Shown here: piece by piece, positions 29,201 through 38,600 of the stretch
How positions within the stretch are numbered: position 1 is the first letter of the stretch
How the letters are laid out: each line of letters opens with the position of its first letter
Origin: Rhizaria sp. SCN 62-66
Taxonomy: Eukaryota > Rhizaria, unplaced
Assembly: GCA_001724265.1 (NCBI GenBank)
Contig: MEDY01000035.1
Location: 1-64,000, forward strand
Reading direction: 5' to 3'
Length of the DNA stretch: 64,000 bases
The notes under the pieces: generated by a model
What the model saw: only the letters and a program-made list of their open reading frames with translations
Told to the model about the DNA's origin: nothing
Database searches by the model: none
Position numbers and translations under genes: made by a program

Positions 29201-31915
29201 GTTCAGCTGCGACGCCGGCAGCGGCGCAACCGTCCACATCTCGGCCACCGCGTCACCGTTGTTCTCGCCGCTCTTCGCGGTGATGGTATCGCGCGGGGCA
29301 CGGGCGACGGCGGCCGCGTGCGCCGCGGCCGTGCGCTGCGCACCCGCCACTGCCGCGATGTGCGGCGGCAGCACCGCGGGCGGCAGCGTGCGCGCGAGCA
29401 CCGCGGCGGCGGCGGCGAGGTCGGCGGCAACCGCGGCCTGGAGAGACTCGCCGCCGCGCGCGCCCGCGGTGTCGGCGGCGGTCTGCGCGGCAGCCACGTC
29501 GGCCTCGGCAGCGGTGTCCGCGAGCACGAGCTCTGCGACAGCGGCCGTGACAGCGGCCGACGAGGGCCTGGTGAGGGCCCCGGTCTCCAGTCGGTGTAGC
29601 CGGTCAGCGGCCTCGCGCATCAGCGCCTGGTGCGCGTGGACCTGCACCGCGCTCCGCAGAAGAGCGGCTGAGGGGCCGGCAATCACGGGGCCCGCGCCGC
29701 CCAAGACGCCGGCAGCGGCGACCAGGGAGGGCTGAGCGACGCTCACACGCGGACCGGACCGGGGCGCAGCCGCCGTCACACTCGCAGTATTGTTCGAATT
29801 GTTCACATTTGCGGCATTAGTGGATGCGCCAGTGGGGTTGGCGTTAGGCGCAGCCGTCGCGCCGCCGTCAGTGCCGACTTCCGTGAGGGAGAAAACGGCA
29901 GAATTGGGGTCACGCGCTGCCGCCGCCGCCGCCGCTGCCGCTGATGTTGCAGATGCATCGTCGCCGCCGTTACCACCGCTTGTACTACCGTCAGCGTTCA
30001 TAATGACGCCGTTGTTGTCATCGCCAGCAGCGGCTTCGTCGCCGTTTGCCGCGTCAATGCGGCGGCGCACGACACGCTCTTCGTCATCCTCGTGGCGCAG
30101 CAACGGCAAGTAGTGGTTGTGCGCCGCCATAGCGGCCACCGCACCCATGGCGCCGTCAGCGCCGCCGTCGCCGCTGCCCAGCGCGCTTCTACCCCCGTCC
30201 GTACTGTCCCCGCCGCCAGTCAACCCAACGACAGTGACATAGTCCGTGCCACCCCTGCTGTTGCTAGGACTGGGATCGGAGCCGGGGTCTGCGGTGCTGG
30301 GGGGCAAGCGGTCATCGCACCGCGGCGGCGGCTGCAGCGGCGGCTCCGCAAGCAACTGCGGCGCGGGCAGCGCGTTGGCGCGTTCTAGCGGGTCGCGACC
30401 GGGCATCGCAGCGCGCGCGTGCGCTGCGGCTGCGGCGAGAAGCTCGGGCGCGCGGCGGCGGAAGCGGCGCGCGAGCAGCGCCGAGCCCTGTGCGCCGCGG
30501 GGGCCGCCCGCGCCCGCGGCGTTGACGTTGCCCTCGAGCAGAGCGGCCGCCACATGCGCGGGCGGCGCCGGAAGACGGGCGCGCGTGGTCGATGACCGAA
30601 AAATGCCACCGCGCAGCAGGGCGAGCTCTTCGTCGGCGCCCGCGGTGGCGAGGTTGGCGCGGTGATCACGGGCAGCCGAGGCGGTGCGGGCGAAAACACC
30701 GCGTGAGTCAAGCCCCAGAGCCGCCGCTGCGCCGATACCAGCGCCCGTGCCGGTGCCAGAGCCAGCGCCAGTGCCGCCGATGAAGGTCGCGTTCGCGCCG
30801 TGGTCGCCGCTCCCGTCGTAGTCAGCGGCGTCTTCAGCGGCGTGGGGCCCCATAGTAGGCCCGCGGGGGTCGGAGTCTCCGAGAAAAAGCCGCATACGCT
30901 CAGCGCGCGCGCGCTCTACCCACCCTGCCCCCACCTGCGCCCCGGGCCCCGCCGCCGCCGCCGCGGCCGCCGCGGCCGAGGCTGTAGCTGTGAGACGCGC
31001 GTCGCGGTGGCGCAGCAGTGCCCGGTCGAGTCCCCGGGGGCCCATGCCGGCGGGCAGCAGTCGCGCGGCAGAAGCCACGGCTGCGGCGGCTGCGGCGGCG
31101 GCAGCGGGGTCGGCGGTTGAGGAGGCTGCGGAGTATTTGGCGGCGTTGTAGCGTTGGAACACGAAGGCAGGCGCGGTAGAAGGTGCGGATAGCGCGGCGG
31201 CAGCGGGGGGCGCTGCAGAGCCAGCACGCGAACCCACGCCAGTGCCAGCGCCAGTGCCAGTGCCAGCGTTGGCGCCAACGGCAGAGGCAGGTGCAAAGCC
31301 GAAGGCCTGTGTGACGTCGTCGACAGTGCCCCAGCCAGCAATGCCAGGTCCCGGCGTCAAACCTGACGGCGGCATAGCGCCGGCACAAGTGGTGTTGTTG
31401 TTATTGTTGTTGTTGTTGCTGTTGTTGTTGTTGCTGTCGTTGTTGTTCGTTGCGCCGGGGGCCCAACCAGGGGCGTAGTCGTCGACGTCGTCCACGGGAG
31501 CCGCGAAAAGCCCGCCGCGGCTGCGGCTCGCGGTCTGCGGTAGCGGCGCGGGCGCGGCGAAGGCGTCCGCAGCAGCAGCGGCGGGGCGCGCGGCGCCGCG
31601 AGAGGAGGATGAGGACGATGACGTCGCAGCGGTTGCGGGGGCGTAGTAGTTCATCGAGGCCTGGGGCACCATGGCGGGCGGCGCGGGGCCGTAGCTAACG
31701 TCGCCGGACGCAGCAGTGCCGCGGAAGTCGGGCACCGGGCGGGAGCGCGGGGCAACGCCGTCGATGAAGTTGGGCAGCGCGGTGGGCTGGCGCGCCTTCG
31801 CGATGGTCGAGATGAGTTCCTTAGCTCGGCGTGAGGCACCGGCAGACGCGTGGCCGTCGTTGGTGGCGCTGACGCGGTGAGGCATGAAGCGGTCCCGGTC
31901 GCTGGCGTTCATCAT
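23231..31915 (-). CDS. Giant cyclic-nucleotide-binding-domain protein (2894 residues)
   Basis: Single uninterrupted frame of 2894 codons from the ATG at 31915 to a TAA. Two cyclic-nucleotide-binding (CNB) regions are recognisable. The first, near residue 1630, reads VRVRRVPAGSVIYQQGDPAGTVYMLRSG, preceded by an ERSDVHVRRLAAWLVGRTPAL helix typical of protist CNB proteins. The second, near residues 2555-2655, reads FLATVPVLASWPPARLRRLQ, FAPGERVWSQGMAADSLAFIAAG and RRFFGDEVLL. I do not see a clean phosphate-binding cassette (FGE...RxA) in either, although FFGDEVLL...RDYSAIA is close. Two Arg-rich basic helical stretches lie between the CNB regions. The rest is Ala/Ser/Gly/Asn low complexity. No kinase or channel domain is visible, so the role is unknown. 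The frame is open upstream to a GTG at 32023, but the first ATG follows an acceptor-like TTCAG by 17 bases. Confidence 0.75.
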   Translation of the reverse strand: MMNASDRDRFMPHRVSATNDGHASAGASRRAKELISTIAKARQPTALPNFIDGVAPRSRPVPDFRGTAASGDVSYGPAPPAMVPQASMNYYAPATAATSSSSSSSRGAARPAAAAADAFAAPAPLPQTASRSRGGLFAAPVDDVDDYAPGWAPGATNNNDSNNNNSNNNNNNNNTTCAGAMPPSGLTPGPGIAGWGTVDDVTQAFGFAPASAVGANAGTGTGAGTGVGSRAGSAAPPAAAALSAPSTAPAFVFQRYNAAKYSAASSTADPAAAAAAAAAVASAARLLPAGMGPRGLDRALLRHRDARLTATASAAAAAAAAAGPGAQVGAGWVERARAERMRLFLGDSDPRGPTMGPHAAEDAADYDGSGDHGANATFIGGTGAGSGTGTGAGIGAAAALGLDSRGVFARTASAARDHRANLATAGADEELALLRGGIFRSSTTRARLPAPPAHVAAALLEGNVNAAGAGGPRGAQGSALLARRFRRRAPELLAAAAAHARAAMPGRDPLERANALPAPQLLAEPPLQPPPRCDDRLPPSTADPGSDPSPSNSRGGTDYVTVVGLTGGGDSTDGGRSALGSGDGGADGAMGAVAAMAAHNHYLPLLRHEDDEERVVRRRIDAANGDEAAAGDDNNGVIMNADGSTSGGNGGDDASATSAAAAAAAAARDPNSAVFSLTEVGTDGGATAAPNANPTGASTNAANVNNSNNTASVTAAAPRSGPRVSVAQPSLVAAAGVLGGAGPVIAGPSAALLRSAVQVHAHQALMREAADRLHRLETGALTRPSSAAVTAAVAELVLADTAAEADVAAAQTAADTAGARGGESLQAAVAADLAAAAAVLARTLPPAVLPPHIAAVAGAQRTAAAHAAAVARAPRDTITAKSGENNGDAVAEMWTVAPLPASQLNASLEGGPRDPATAPRRNMGRERRPPRTAASTAAAAAAADAYATVAGAASAAEQLAGESLDSFPPAPTVSTVTGGGASNSGSSFNSNNLGSMGGNTVGSRPVSRALTGSRPGTRGAGESRPGTSSGFNTGGNGNPSGGVAELAAVRGPVRWAQGGFGLLPPGTASSSTTGSLSSAGSRPSSVLGAHNSPAAAAALGFSGFPSVRSRAESSAVAAATEDDEDSDTAEDAATDAGGDEAFPAASAAFEAAVASRKPGTATVSFAPTPPARASTARVATANTAAALRNATAMPTLPVDDGSDSLAAQSAVSSLRSSGVDASVAEYIAALLTAHAAALEQRSRARPRKDGRYTGPLRPATAPHAAAADAHNNNSNNANANANANANANANAIAAGAAAAQGDAHAHALVSAGGGLSAAAMSASSAVATLQAALGGTLPSRSALATLPPEADPFSAARLTSLHRGLTPAQVARLRGFLWQQTAALADHRARGVFPGWLWARADFRAAARQPAGDLGLALLASFPDERSDVHVRRLAAWLVGRTPALRGLQGLPPAAAAAVAGATAPLAAATTTQRPPTAATSSTAATAAAASASSSSSSLAPLSSLSSASSSTATTTSRATSSGHTPSTTSSAAATVAPVVGVAVSAVPGAAPSVLTHTAAGAAALSAACALLRSLIADSLPSAYGTHGAHNGAASASASAANLAATRIAWLAEHPQALLRALLRLVRVRRVPAGSVIYQQGDPAGTVYMLRSGVALRKIGGRVADRETFLPDTAHLPTAAAAAAAAAAQAQAQAQAHGGAGGRGASRQALRRRPEDSLRAAVAAAADAGPLPPLSGAAAGKFCTGLHRHPSTASASSSSSSAANSPTGGCASASAAAAEAERAAAAAGDVPLHQSWARGPLGHLVPVEGWAVDLAAQSGAFIALAPEPAAAMAHAQALLSGSTESTNPAGPTASSPTAAAAAAAAAAVAATVPPPLGRVEAFPAARLGSRLVAVAVAGDAPEPGRGADWATTAPGGGSVSEEDDEYDLDAPRLAPLVSPTLFTRNPAFTFDAAAAAQKPLTSSISASATANVAANAPPRRRAQPPLVLHASPDPFYVPVLPGATFGHEVLALIRAQAVRDARRRYILSLWRLVRYSVRAAALARRRKHFADAVVYYSAYCSKFFPQMTPASAAAFAATPAAAAVAANSATAVSTTGSASGSASSSSLAPAAGPHVVRVGSAFAPAPAQTAVAAVPPSPRSLALRAAVAAHSDPATAAAAARARRRADRAIALAEELRQRSAAVAAAARGGLRGHGANTSDSYDGDGGAELDAEAAAAAADPREVAASKRLLAMDAADLAIVAARCAAAEPGDDSDDDDIDSRRGRSSSGRSSSGSSTAHASAHSSRSARSAAAGSGDGKDRNSVGKGALPRRSGGVPTHARKRSLVDSELGAAARAGLTLHALSKAAQGVRREHGWTAQREEEETEEGELKPLFPIAQSRSGGGHTAPAPVSPEDGVAGSDAAAGLQQQCGGAGLTVDVGDDMDAEAVLHAVDAAAATAAASDDGAYTGTGGASASGLGGRSAASTTRHSRLGARSSLRYAEAAAARAEASAARRRERLARRRFELWSQVRGEHGMMTRARTDTVVAATDCVVLTLSFFALDSTDLRYRQKQAHTAVAFLATVPVLASWPPARLRRLQAVVQARSFAPGERVWSQGMAADSLAFIAAGAVELRRQVQVTEGRRWPLGPAEWAVEETSRPVSVAVKRVTQRRFFGDEVLLRAKTRDYSAIAVAPGPEDDERALSLFPGVGANAFAEGAASSASLLASLELPGVGVPRVEFSPQGIPLPPPLSRAARAARSLTTVVFLRARYVHYMLPREVAALAKSVEAERIDAAKIVQQRLAALFPAAHRKMPFPVCLWARGATQAPDVAMHHTGAASVPALLRPVRRGASGAREAVMHDLPAGAVYVRHNPPSTQLVPLTPPDAEAAGDEDALVQQPVVNKFRLKVVKETSRH
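28046..28090. repeat. GTTGGC hexanucleotide repeat
   Basis: About seven tandem hexamers within the CNB gene; on the coding strand they encode alternating Asn and Ala residues. Confidence 0.85.
31391..31451. repeat. GTT-type repeat encoding poly-Asn
   Basis: Imperfect GTT array (AAC on the coding strand) encoding an Asn-rich run with Ser interruptions near the N-terminus of the CNB protein. Confidence 0.8.
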
Positions 31916-32495
31916 GGTAAGTGGGTGTCTCGCTGAACGCTGATCAAGAACCTTGCTGGGTCGCCCAAGAGGCAAGCGGGTAAGGTGTGAGCAAAGGAAG
32001 GACTGAGGGTGAATTTGGCGCACGGGTTCTGGGATATATGAGAGGGCTGTAGGGTTTAAAACAAAATATATAATACGTCGTAGTCGATAAAATGTGTTGC
32101 CTTTGTTTTATCATCAGATGACGGACTCCTCGATAACTGCATGCTATAACGGATCCCGATTCGAAAGCGTTGATCGGTGCTCAGTCGCGGTCGCTGCCGT
32201 GGCCCAAAAACGGTTACTTTTGGTCTCAATTTCAAAGTCTTGGTACAGTCTATTGGATCCCTGCCATCAAGATTTGGCAACGTATTTGAATGGTACTCTT
32301 TGAAATATTTTATGTATGTAAATTGCAATTTACTCAATTTTGATCTCCGTTTTCTGCGTCTATCCCTGATTTCCTCTTCCACACTGCCCAGTCGCAGTCG
32401 AGCTTCAACGCTTGCTTTTTGATCCGCTTGCCCAGAGGACACGCCTAGTCAGCTAAAGGAGTTCGGTGGACCTTTTTCCCAAAGGTTGAGTACCC
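31916..32495. other. Divergent promoter region of the CNB gene and DRC11
   Basis: AT-rich sequence. It ends in CCTTTTTCCCAAAG eleven bases before the DRC11 start. No gene seen. Confidence 0.4.
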
Positions 32496-35228
32496 ATGGC
32501 GCACGCGCACTACAACCTCCTGTGGCAGAAGGCCATGGAGGAACTAAGCGAGCTGATCGAGGTGGAGAACCCGCCGCCCCAGTACGACGCCAACGGCCGC
32601 GTGATCCCCGAGCGTCCCATGTCCTGGAACGCGGCACACCGCCACTACGCGTTGCTCTACATTAAGTACCTGCAAGTTTTCCGCAAGCTCGAGAAGTGCC
32701 ACGACCAGATCGTGCACCCGCAGAAGCGCCGCGACATCCGCGTCACTCTCGACGTCGTCATGGCCCGCGTGGTGCAGCTCAAGGCGCAGCTCAGCGTCTT
32801 CGGCCCGGGCGGCCGCCAGTCCGACTTCCCCAACCTCGACGGGTACCTTGTGGGGCTTAAGCTTGCACCCGCAGACCTGGACGTGCCGATCCCGCACTAC
32901 TTCAAGGAGCGTCGCCCCGAAGACGAGGCCGAGGCGGACCGCCGCGCGCTGCTCGCGAAATGCCTCGACGAACGCGGCGTCGCCGGTGCCGCGCTGCCGT
33001 CGGAGGACTCCACGCTGCCCGTTGCGGGCCACATGACCCGCGAGCGCGCGATCCAGATCATCCAGAAGAACGAGCGCGGCCGCCAAGCCGCCGCCCGCGC
33101 GCGGTTGCTTAAGGAGCTCCGTGACGAAGACGCCATGCGCCAACGCCACGAAGCCGCCGGCGCGCTTGAGCGCGACCCGCACGCCGCCGCTACGGTGATC
33201 CAGAAGGCCGTGCGCGGCTTCCTCTCGCGCCTGCGGTCCAAGGCCGATGCCGCAGAAGAACTCGTGTTTCTCGGAATGGAGGCCGCGCCGGGCGCCGGCG
33301 GGGCCCTCGGCGGAGGCGGCGCTGCTGGTGCGGGCGCTGCCGGCGGCGCGGGCGCGGGTGGGTACGACCCCGTGGTGAAGGCGGCGCAGGTCCGCAAGAG
33401 CCGCAAGGCGCGTCAGGCCGACCACGAGGTTCTTTACGGCGAGGCACTAGTGGAGCTTGAGCAGCAGGTCAGCAACGCAGTGGGGCCTGAACTGCGCGAT
33501 GCGCTGTGGACGGAGCGGTACGAGTGGTGGCTTGGCGAGAAGCAGCGCACGGGCAAGGCGCCGAAGTCGCTCGATGGCTATTATGCGATGGTGGCAGAGC
33601 GGGACAAGCCACCGGAGGACCCCGCGGCTGTTGAGGCGGCACAGAAGAAGGCGGAGGCCGAGGCTGAGGCGGCGCGGCGCGCGAAACGCAACGCGGCGGC
33701 GGGGCGCACGGCCGCGCCGTCGGTGGGGCGCAAGCGGAAGGAAGAGGAGCCTGCGAGCAAGGTGACCCAGGTGTCGGGCTCTGATCTAATGGCGCCATTG
33801 ACGGAGACAGTGATTAAGTACCGTGAGCTGTGGGCGACGATGGACGAATCGCAGAACCACGCGCAGACGCACGACGAGACGGTGGCGCGCGCGAAATTGC
33901 TGCCGGAGGTCAAGGAGCGGATCCAGGCTGAGGTGGACGTGCAGCTGTTGGGCTACTTGGAGAACATCCAGGCGAAGCTGGCTGCTGGTAAGAAGAAGAA
34001 GGGCAAGGGCAAGGCCAAGAAGGGCGACGGCAGCAAAAAGGGCGCGGCGGGCGGCGACGGCAAGAAGAAGGCCAAGGGTGGCGCCAAGACAAAGCGCAAG
34101 AAGTGGATCGAGGGCGAGAAGGCGTGCGCGCACATGTCTCTCGTGGACATGATCACTGCGCTGATCAAGCTCAACATCCTCCAGGACCAGGCCCGCGCGC
34201 GCCCGCTCGGGGATTACGTGGGCGACATCAACTACATCGGCTCAGTGTACCAGGACGCCGGTGTGCCCGTTGACCCCACTGCCGCACAGATCCGTCAAAC
34301 GCTCACCGAGCTCTTCGTCCTGCCGCAGGGCTCGGCGTTCGTCAAGGAACACGTGCCCGCGCGCTCCGCGCTGTTGCTGTACGGCCCGCGCGGCACGGGC
34401 AAGACGATGTTAACGCGCTCGCTGGCGTGGGAGTCGCGTGCCGTGTGGCTCGACCTCTCTCCGGCCAATCTAGACCGCAAATTAGGCGCCAAGGCCGAGA
34501 TCCAGAAGCTGCTGTACATGGTCTTCCGCGTCGCTAAGGAGCTCCAGCCGGCCGTCGTGTTCATTGACGAAGCGGAAAAGATGTGGGCCGCCGGCAAGGG
34601 CAAGACCAAGACGGGCGCGCCGCGCAAAAACAACACGCCTCTGGGCCGCGTGCGCAAGTCTCTGGCCGTACAGCGCGCTGCTCTGGCGCCGACGGACCGC
34701 GTGATCGTCGTGGGCAACTCACGGCAACCGTTCCACGCGCGGACCAACATCGCGGACCTGTGCAAGTTCTTCGATTATCAGCATCAGGGCAAGATGATCT
34801 ACTGCCCGTGTCCCGGCTACCACTCGCGGCTGCAGCTCTGGGCGCGGTTCATCGAAAACACAGGTCTCGCGGTGTCCCAGCTCGCGCGTTCCGATAAATT
34901 CGACCTCTCGACGCTGGCGTTTATCACAGAAGGCTTCTCCGCGGGCGCGATGGAGCAGGCCGTGCAGATGACGCTGACGCCGCGCCGTGTGGAGAAGATC
35001 CTTGCCACTGGCAAAGAGCTCGACATGGCGGAGCTGCTCAAGGCGCTTGCTAAGATGCCGTACACGTACCAGGAGGAGTACGTCGCGTTCGCCAACTTCA
35101 CTTTCCTGGTCACGGGCGAGAAGGAGCGTCTGCGCCTGATGCAGCTCGCGGCGCTCAAGGAGGAGGAGCTCCGTGCCGCCGCTGCCAAGAAGCAGGGCCT
35201 CCGCAAGCCCAGCAAGCCCAAGGCGTGA
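32496..35228 (+). CDS. DRC11: IQ- and AAA-domain protein, DRC11/IQCA family (ciliary)
   Basis: Predicted 910-residue homologue of IQCA1/DRC11, a subunit of the nexin-dynein regulatory complex that links doublet microtubules in motile cilia. The N-terminus YNLLWQKAMEELSELI...YIKYLQVFRKLEKCHDQIVHPQKR is the family signature. IQ-like motifs follow at about residue 181 (IQIIQKNERGRQAAAR) and 228 (ATVIQKAVRGFLSRLR), expected to bind calmodulin. A Lys-rich stretch near 495-535 precedes the AAA domain: Walker A GPRGTGKT (K636), Walker B VVFIDEAEK (D691/E692). Both nucleotide-binding motifs look intact. Start is the ATG at 32496, eleven bases after AAAG. Single exon, TGA stop. Its presence implies the organism builds a motile flagellum at some stage. 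Confidence 0.9.
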   Translation: MAHAHYNLLWQKAMEELSELIEVENPPPQYDANGRVIPERPMSWNAAHRHYALLYIKYLQVFRKLEKCHDQIVHPQKRRDIRVTLDVVMARVVQLKAQLSVFGPGGRQSDFPNLDGYLVGLKLAPADLDVPIPHYFKERRPEDEAEADRRALLAKCLDERGVAGAALPSEDSTLPVAGHMTRERAIQIIQKNERGRQAAARARLLKELRDEDAMRQRHEAAGALERDPHAAATVIQKAVRGFLSRLRSKADAAEELVFLGMEAAPGAGGALGGGGAAGAGAAGGAGAGGYDPVVKAAQVRKSRKARQADHEVLYGEALVELEQQVSNAVGPELRDALWTERYEWWLGEKQRTGKAPKSLDGYYAMVAERDKPPEDPAAVEAAQKKAEAEAEAARRAKRNAAAGRTAAPSVGRKRKEEEPASKVTQVSGSDLMAPLTETVIKYRELWATMDESQNHAQTHDETVARAKLLPEVKERIQAEVDVQLLGYLENIQAKLAAGKKKKGKGKAKKGDGSKKGAAGGDGKKKAKGGAKTKRKKWIEGEKACAHMSLVDMITALIKLNILQDQARARPLGDYVGDINYIGSVYQDAGVPVDPTAAQIRQTLTELFVLPQGSAFVKEHVPARSALLLYGPRGTGKTMLTRSLAWESRAVWLDLSPANLDRKLGAKAEIQKLLYMVFRVAKELQPAVVFIDEAEKMWAAGKGKTKTGAPRKNNTPLGRVRKSLAVQRAALAPTDRVIVVGNSRQPFHARTNIADLCKFFDYQHQGKMIYCPCPGYHSRLQLWARFIENTGLAVSQLARSDKFDLSTLAFITEGFSAGAMEQAVQMTLTPRRVEKILATGKELDMAELLKALAKMPYTYQEEYVAFANFTFLVTGEKERLRLMQLAALKEEELRAAAAKKQGLRKPSKPKA

Positions 35229-35664
35229 TCAGGTGAGTGACCTCACTCTCTCTCGTGCGTCTGCTGAATACACAAGACTTCATTGTTGCATCTCAATACT
35301 GATGTGGCTTAGGATCATTCGTGTATTCTTTCGTTGGTGGTGAGTCGATTACATGGATTTGATATGTAACAATTACATTTTGTCGAACTAGTGGTGCGGT
35401 TGAGCTCGTCATGTTCACTGCGACCACTGAAACACAGAAGTATAGCACGAAGAAACAAGACAAGGAAACGAAAAAGCAAAAGCTGGCAATAAGTGACAAA
35501 AACAGAACAAGAGACAAATGAGAGAACGGAAAGAATAACAATAATAAATTTAGTGATTGTTAGTTGAATAATTCGTCGTTAATGACTCGTTTATAACAAA
35601 AAACGTAATGAGAGTGAGTCTTCAAATTAGAGTGCGTTACAGCGCGCATGGACATTATTTATAC
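35229..35664. other. Tail-to-tail spacer with a possible small ORF
   Basis: 3' flanks of DRC11 (+) and the DENN gene (-). On the minus strand a long pyrimidine tract ending GTGTTTCAG is followed 14 bases later by an ATG at 35412 and a 39-codon frame ending at 35293. This could be a microprotein or chance; no gene is called. Confidence 0.4.
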
Positions 35665-38600
35665 TCACTCCTCGGAGCCGTCGTCGTCCTCATCGCGTTC
35701 GTCGGCGTCACTGACCGGCGCGAGAGTCGCAGACACAGGTCCCCACCCGGCGGGCGCCATGCCGATGCTGAGCCTGCGCGCGACCGACTGTGCGAGCCTC
35801 GGTGAAGCCGCGTCCCCGGCCTCGACACCGGAAATGTCCGCGGCGGTCGAGTCAAGCGCGACGAAACCGAACGGCGCGGCGCCGTCTTCGCCCGGGGAAT
35901 CCCCACCGCTGCCACCGCTGCTGCCGCTGCCGCTGCGCGCGACAGCCTCGCCCATTCCGTGCGCGCGCATGGTTCCGAAAAAAGACCTCCGCTTCGTTGC
36001 CGCGATCTCCGCCGGGGACGCGAGCGCCAACGGGGAGCCGAGCACAGAGCGACGGTGCGCGCCGGGAGCCGTGGCGCCGGTGAGGTGAGCCTGGATACCC
36101 GCAGTGAGGAGCTGGCCGGTCTGCTCGCACTCGCCGGCGGGCGCAGTGTGGGCGTCCTCGGTACCGATAAAATCGAGAATGTGTTGTTGGCCAGCGGCCT
36201 CCATTGCGGCGACCACGTCAGCTTCGATGACGTCGTCCTCAGCGTCAGCGTCAGCGTCGTCGCCGAGCCCGTCTCCCCCGTTGCCGTCGCTATCGTCTTC
36301 ATCCTCGTCCTCGGCGGCGACGTCGCCAGCGTGGACATCGTCGACGGACACTGACAGCGTGCTGCCAACGCCAGAGCTGGAGTTGACAAGCGTCGCACCA
36401 GAGCCCGTGGCAGCAGCGCCAGTGGCAGTGGCAGCGCTGCGAGCGAGCGCGCGCGCGTCGGCCTCAGCCTCGGCCTCCGCAGCCAGTGCGGCAGCGGCGG
36501 CGGCGCCCGCAGCGGCGGCGGCTGCGATGGTCTCGGCGACAGACGGGGACGTTGCCGAGAGGGGCAACGGCGGCGGCAGCAGCTTGCGAGGGCTACCACT
36601 CGCACTCGCAACAGCAGCGCCAGCAGAGCCGAAGCTCGTGGGGATCGCCTCAGTGCCGGCGCGAGGCAGCGACGACGGCGCCGGCAGCGGCATCAGCTGC
36701 AGAACGCTGTGGCGCTGTAGTGGGCCGCGCGCCCCCAAGTCTGCGTTCGGCAGCGACCCAGGGCCTGCGAGCGATGACCGGTGGTTGCGGGGCGCCAAGC
36801 GCCGCGCCGCGCCCACAGTCGGGGACCCGCCGCCGAACGCGCGGTGCCCCGCCCCCCTCGCCGCAGCGGTGGTTGTGATAGCACTAACGGCTGACCGCAA
36901 CCCACCGCCCATACCGCTGCTCTCGCCGCCGATGGGAACGCCGATACGGCGGCGCGGCGACAGCAGACCGCCGCTGACGCCCGCTGCAGACGCGGACTGC
37001 GCGGCGAGTTTGGCGCGCGCCTCCGTCTCCAACTGCGCGCGGACATCCTCATCGAGCAGGAAGGCTTCGAACAGCAGCCGGTTGTGGCGCCACGTGCGCG
37101 CGGTGATGAGCTGCACGAACCGGCGCCGCGTGGGGGCGTCGCGGAAAAACACGAGCATTTCGCCCTCATCCTGTGGCTCACCCGCGGCGGCCGCAGCGGA
37201 CGACTGCGCCGCTGCGGCCGCGGAGGCCGGAAGCCCGCCCGCGACGACGACGAGCAGGGGGAACGGCGTGGGCATCGATGACTTGCGCAGACGCTGCCGG
37301 GCGCGCGCCACAGCGGCCGCCAGAGCGGCGGCGTCCGGCCCGTTGGCCGCGCCCAGCGCACCGCCGGCGCCGGACTTAACGAAGTGGCCCCCAGCGCCGC
37401 CCGCGGCTCCGTCAGCACCGCCGGCGCCGAGTCCACCGCCGTTTGCAGCAGTGGAGTCATCGGATTCGACGAGGCTGAGCGACGTGTGCTGCTCACGCAA
37501 GCGCAGTGCGGCCTGGGCCTTGATGGCGGACCGGGACACAGACGGCGACGGGGGCTCCACAGCACCGTGTGCACTCGAGGCGTTAGACGAGTCTGATGAC
37601 GAGCGCTTGACTGCGGCGTCGTCATACGCGGTGGCGGCAGCGGCGTCGGCATCGAGGTCGCGCACGACAGTGCCTGTCAGGGCAGCGATCTCGGCGGCAT
37701 CGGCTTCGAGAGCAGCCGCCTCTGCCGCGGCGGCAGCGGTCGATCCGCCGGTCAGCGCGGCCGCCACGCGGGAGATCGTGCACGGCTGCTTCGCGCTAAT
37801 CGCACCCGCACTCGCAGAGAAAGCAGAGGATGAAGTTGAGGCAGGCGCGGCGGGCGTGCCAGTGGCGGACCCAGGAGTGGGCTTGCGGACAGCCCAACGC
37901 AGCACGTTCCCAGAGAGCTCAAGCGTTCCCATCTCCCATTTGGCGGAGAAAAACGACTTGACAAGCACGAACACAGGACTCGTGGCTGCGGCGGCCTCGT
38001 CGTCAGCCAGCCGTTCGACCGCGCGGCGCAGGACCGTGGTCACACGCGCGTCGAACCAGTCTGGCCCCGCGGCCAGCGCGGCGCGGCGGGCGCGGTCGGT
38101 GAGGAACTCGACGAACATCTGCGTGCCGAACAGCGCCTCGAGCGCGGGGCGTGTCTCCGGCGGGGACTCGTCGAGGAATTCCTCACGGCGGAACATGCTT
38201 GCCGAAAGCGATGCGAGCGACTCTTCCTCGGCCGGGGCCGCGGAGCCGCCTTTGCGCGCGGATGACGTGGCCGCGAACGACGCCGCGGCGGCCTGCTTCA
38301 TTGCGCGCCGCTGCAGCACGTGCGCCGGCACTGGCCGCAGGAAGAACCGGTACCCGCGCAACAGTGAGACGAAGGCGTCGAGGCAGCGCTCGCGGAGACG
38401 GAGCACGGTGAGGTCCATCAGCGCTGCGGCCGGGGTGGCGACGACTTCGACTGCGACGGTGGCGGCGAACTCTGGCCCGTCGATGCTGCGCATCATCACA
38501 CGCGCAGCAAGGGCGAGAGCCGACGACGATGATGAAGAGGAGGATGAGGATGACTGAGAGATCTTCTCTTCGTCACCGCCAGTGTGGCCACCGTGGGAGC

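Noticed and set aside
28173-29735. 520-codon plus-strand frame opposite the CNB gene
   Set aside because: Same GC-bias artefact; no domain, and the minus-strand frame is continuous for 2894 codons.
32150-32215. GATTCGAA string as a tRNA TpsiC arm
   Set aside because: Neither orientation gives an acceptor stem, D arm or anticodon arm around it.
36104-38557. 817-codon plus-strand frame opposite the DENN gene
   Set aside because: Ser/Ala-rich mirror of the coding strand; the DENN blocks fix the true strand.
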